Both the position numbers and the translations under genes were made by a program. A stretch of 57,445 bases of DNA from Spirulina sp. CS-785/01. GTDB taxonomy: Bacteria > Cyanobacteriota > Cyanobacteriia > Cyanobacteriales > Spirulinaceae. The stretch spans positions 1-57,445 of the forward strand of contig NZ_JAQMSD010000075.1 of assembly GCF_028330525.1 (NCBI RefSeq), given 5' to 3'. Under the pieces are notes generated by a model. The model was not told the DNA's origin and did no database searches. It saw only the letters and a list, made by a program, of their open reading frames with translations. Shown piece by piece: positions 56,801 through 57,445 of this stretch (its first letter is position 1; every line of letters begins with the position of its first letter).

Positions 56801-56925
56801 TCTTGCTACCGCAACACCCCCCGCAACTGTACCGAGGCAATGACCCCCTCCCCATGCTGCCTTCATTTCCTGAACCTTTGAGTGCAACGCAACTCTTTGG
56901 GTGGCTGCAAGTGAAGCGCAAATAA
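56801..56925 (+). pseudogene. Uma2-family protein, 3' remnant
   Basis: Reads PPQLYRGNDPLPMLPSFPEP and LSATQLFGWLQVKRK before TAA at 56923-56925. The ending, with the LTVxxLFGWLxV-like motif, is the standard C-terminus of Uma2 proteins. It is in a different frame from the 5' part and separated from it by the mobile-element remnant; roughly 50-60 central residues are lost. Non-functional. Confidence 0.7.
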
Positions 56926-57228
56926 GCTCAATTCCAACGTTTCCAGTTTTTAAGAACGCTTGATATTTGGTGGCATAATCTAAAATCTATCCATTGGGTG
57001 GATGATGCGATTCATTAGGAATTTCTTTAAAGAAGTTCCTAAAAATTTTCCGAAGCTCAGGAAAAATGGCTGAAACGCTGATTTTTTCGTTGCGAGCCTC
57101 GGTGCTTTGTCCTGCAAGGGTTTGAGGTGTGTTGAAAGGGAAATCAAGAGGGTAGAGTCGGTCGGTTTGGGATGAGCTTCGGGATCAGGGGCTAGACTCC
57201 AGACAGGACAAGGGCTTAAAATAGAGGG
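56926..57228 (+). promoter_or_regulatory. Probable CRISPR leader region
   Basis: About 300 bases without a gene directly before the first CRISPR repeat. It is fairly AT-rich near 56990-57090, including the inverted pair AGGAATTTCTTTAAAGAAGTTCCT around 57018-57041, and holds no further repeat copies. That the array starts here and the repeat orientation reads rightward supports a leader with the promoter for pre-crRNA. No cas gene is seen to its left. Confidence 0.55.
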
Positions 57229-57445
57229 GTCGCTTCTCTTAGGAGAAGTGGAATTAATGGAAACTTTTCGAGGGTAAGGTCAATGAGATATCCGTTTCCC
57301 GTCGCTTCTCTTAGGAGAAGTGGAATTAATGGAAACTGCCCAGCTTTTACCTGACCCCCCAGCTCCAATCAGTCGCTTCTCTTAGGAGAAGTGGAATTAA
57401 TGGAAACTTTTTGGATATGGTAATGGTATCCCTGTCCACCAATGT
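57229..57445 (+). CRISPR. CRISPR array, leader-proximal end (3 repeats, runs out of window)
   Basis: Three identical 37-base repeats at 57229-57265, 57301-57337 and 57372-57408, starting GTCGCTTCTCTTAGGAGAAG and ending ATTAATGGAAACT. They are separated by unique spacers of 35 (57266-57300) and 34 bases (57338-57371), with a third spacer reaching the window edge. The repeat holds a perfect CTTCTC-TTAG-GAGAAG hairpin, and its GAAAC-type 3' end is typical of class 1 (type I or III) cyanobacterial repeats, which implies rightward crRNA. No cas genes are in the window; they may lie to the right. Confidence 0.96.

Noticed and set aside
56688-56921. 77-residue leftward frame near the CRISPR leader
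   Set aside because: It is antisense to the TnpB tail, its hairpin and the Uma2 remnant and has no ribosome site.

Overview
The window comes from a cyanobacterium. It opens with the photosystem II genes psbD (3' end) and psbC in their usual overlapping order. It also carries a tocopherol/plastoquinone-pathway methyltransferase of the slr0418 type, a COP23-domain gene, a piece of Mg-chelatase subunit H, many GCGATCGC (HIP1) octamers, and short heptamer-like tandem repeats between genes. The species cannot be fixed from this; an Oscillatoriales- or Spirulinales-like lineage is a guess.

Region 1 (1-1835): psbD-psbC ending in a strong terminator. Region 2 (1836-12014): a corrinoid (B12) uptake locus. 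exbB-exbD-btuD-like run leftward and tonB runs rightward. A promoter and cobalamin riboswitch then precede a long leader, a BtuB-type receptor, a [2Fe-2S]/DR2241-like protein, a lipoprotein binding protein, a CpdA-like phosphodiesterase and a FecCD-type permease. Together they would form the outer-membrane receptor, energising complex and ABC importer. A cobH/cbiC gene at 55.6 kb shows that corrin synthesis genes are present too.

Region 3 (12-20 kb): an orphan HicB-like gene, a COP23 gene facing a lipoprotein protease with TPRs, a chimeric fragment of chlH, a small secreted protein, a STAS / PP2C / anti-sigma-kinase partner-switching operon, and thrB. Region 4 (20-24.5 kb): a carbamoyltransferase, SxtJ, a 50-residue SxtK/DUF5989 protein and a GDSL/SGNH hydrolase, in the order of sxtI-J-K-L of saxitoxin clusters but without toxin-core genes. 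It is followed by three 92-bp repeats and a decayed copy of part of the carbamoyltransferase.

Region 5 (24.8-29.3 kb): an AT-rich three-gene operon with a McrB-like AAA+ protein, a PD-(D/E)XK-type nuclease related in layout to McrC/LlaJI, and an unusual third protein ending in a YfaP/DUF2135-like beta-sandwich. Copies of one dispersed repeat in opposite orientation flank the operon. This is the best candidate for an under-described defence system.

Region 6 (29-33.6 kb): TPR protein, dienelactone hydrolase, O-antigen ligase, YaaW-like protein. Region 7 (33.6-45 kb): a signalling block with a PAS kinase, a CheY-like regulator, a REC-PAS-GAF kinase and two large tandem hybrid kinases whose catalytic cores are almost identical at DNA level. 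Region 8 (45-56.3 kb): isoaspartyl peptidase, histone-deacetylase-like protein, ADP-ribosylglycohydrolase, quinone methyltransferase, sugar ABC permease, two small unknowns, VWA and DUF1517 proteins, an M23 peptidase and cobH. Region 9 (56.3-57.4 kb): a Uma2 gene broken by the tail of a tnpB element, then the leader end and first three repeats of a CRISPR array that runs out of the window.
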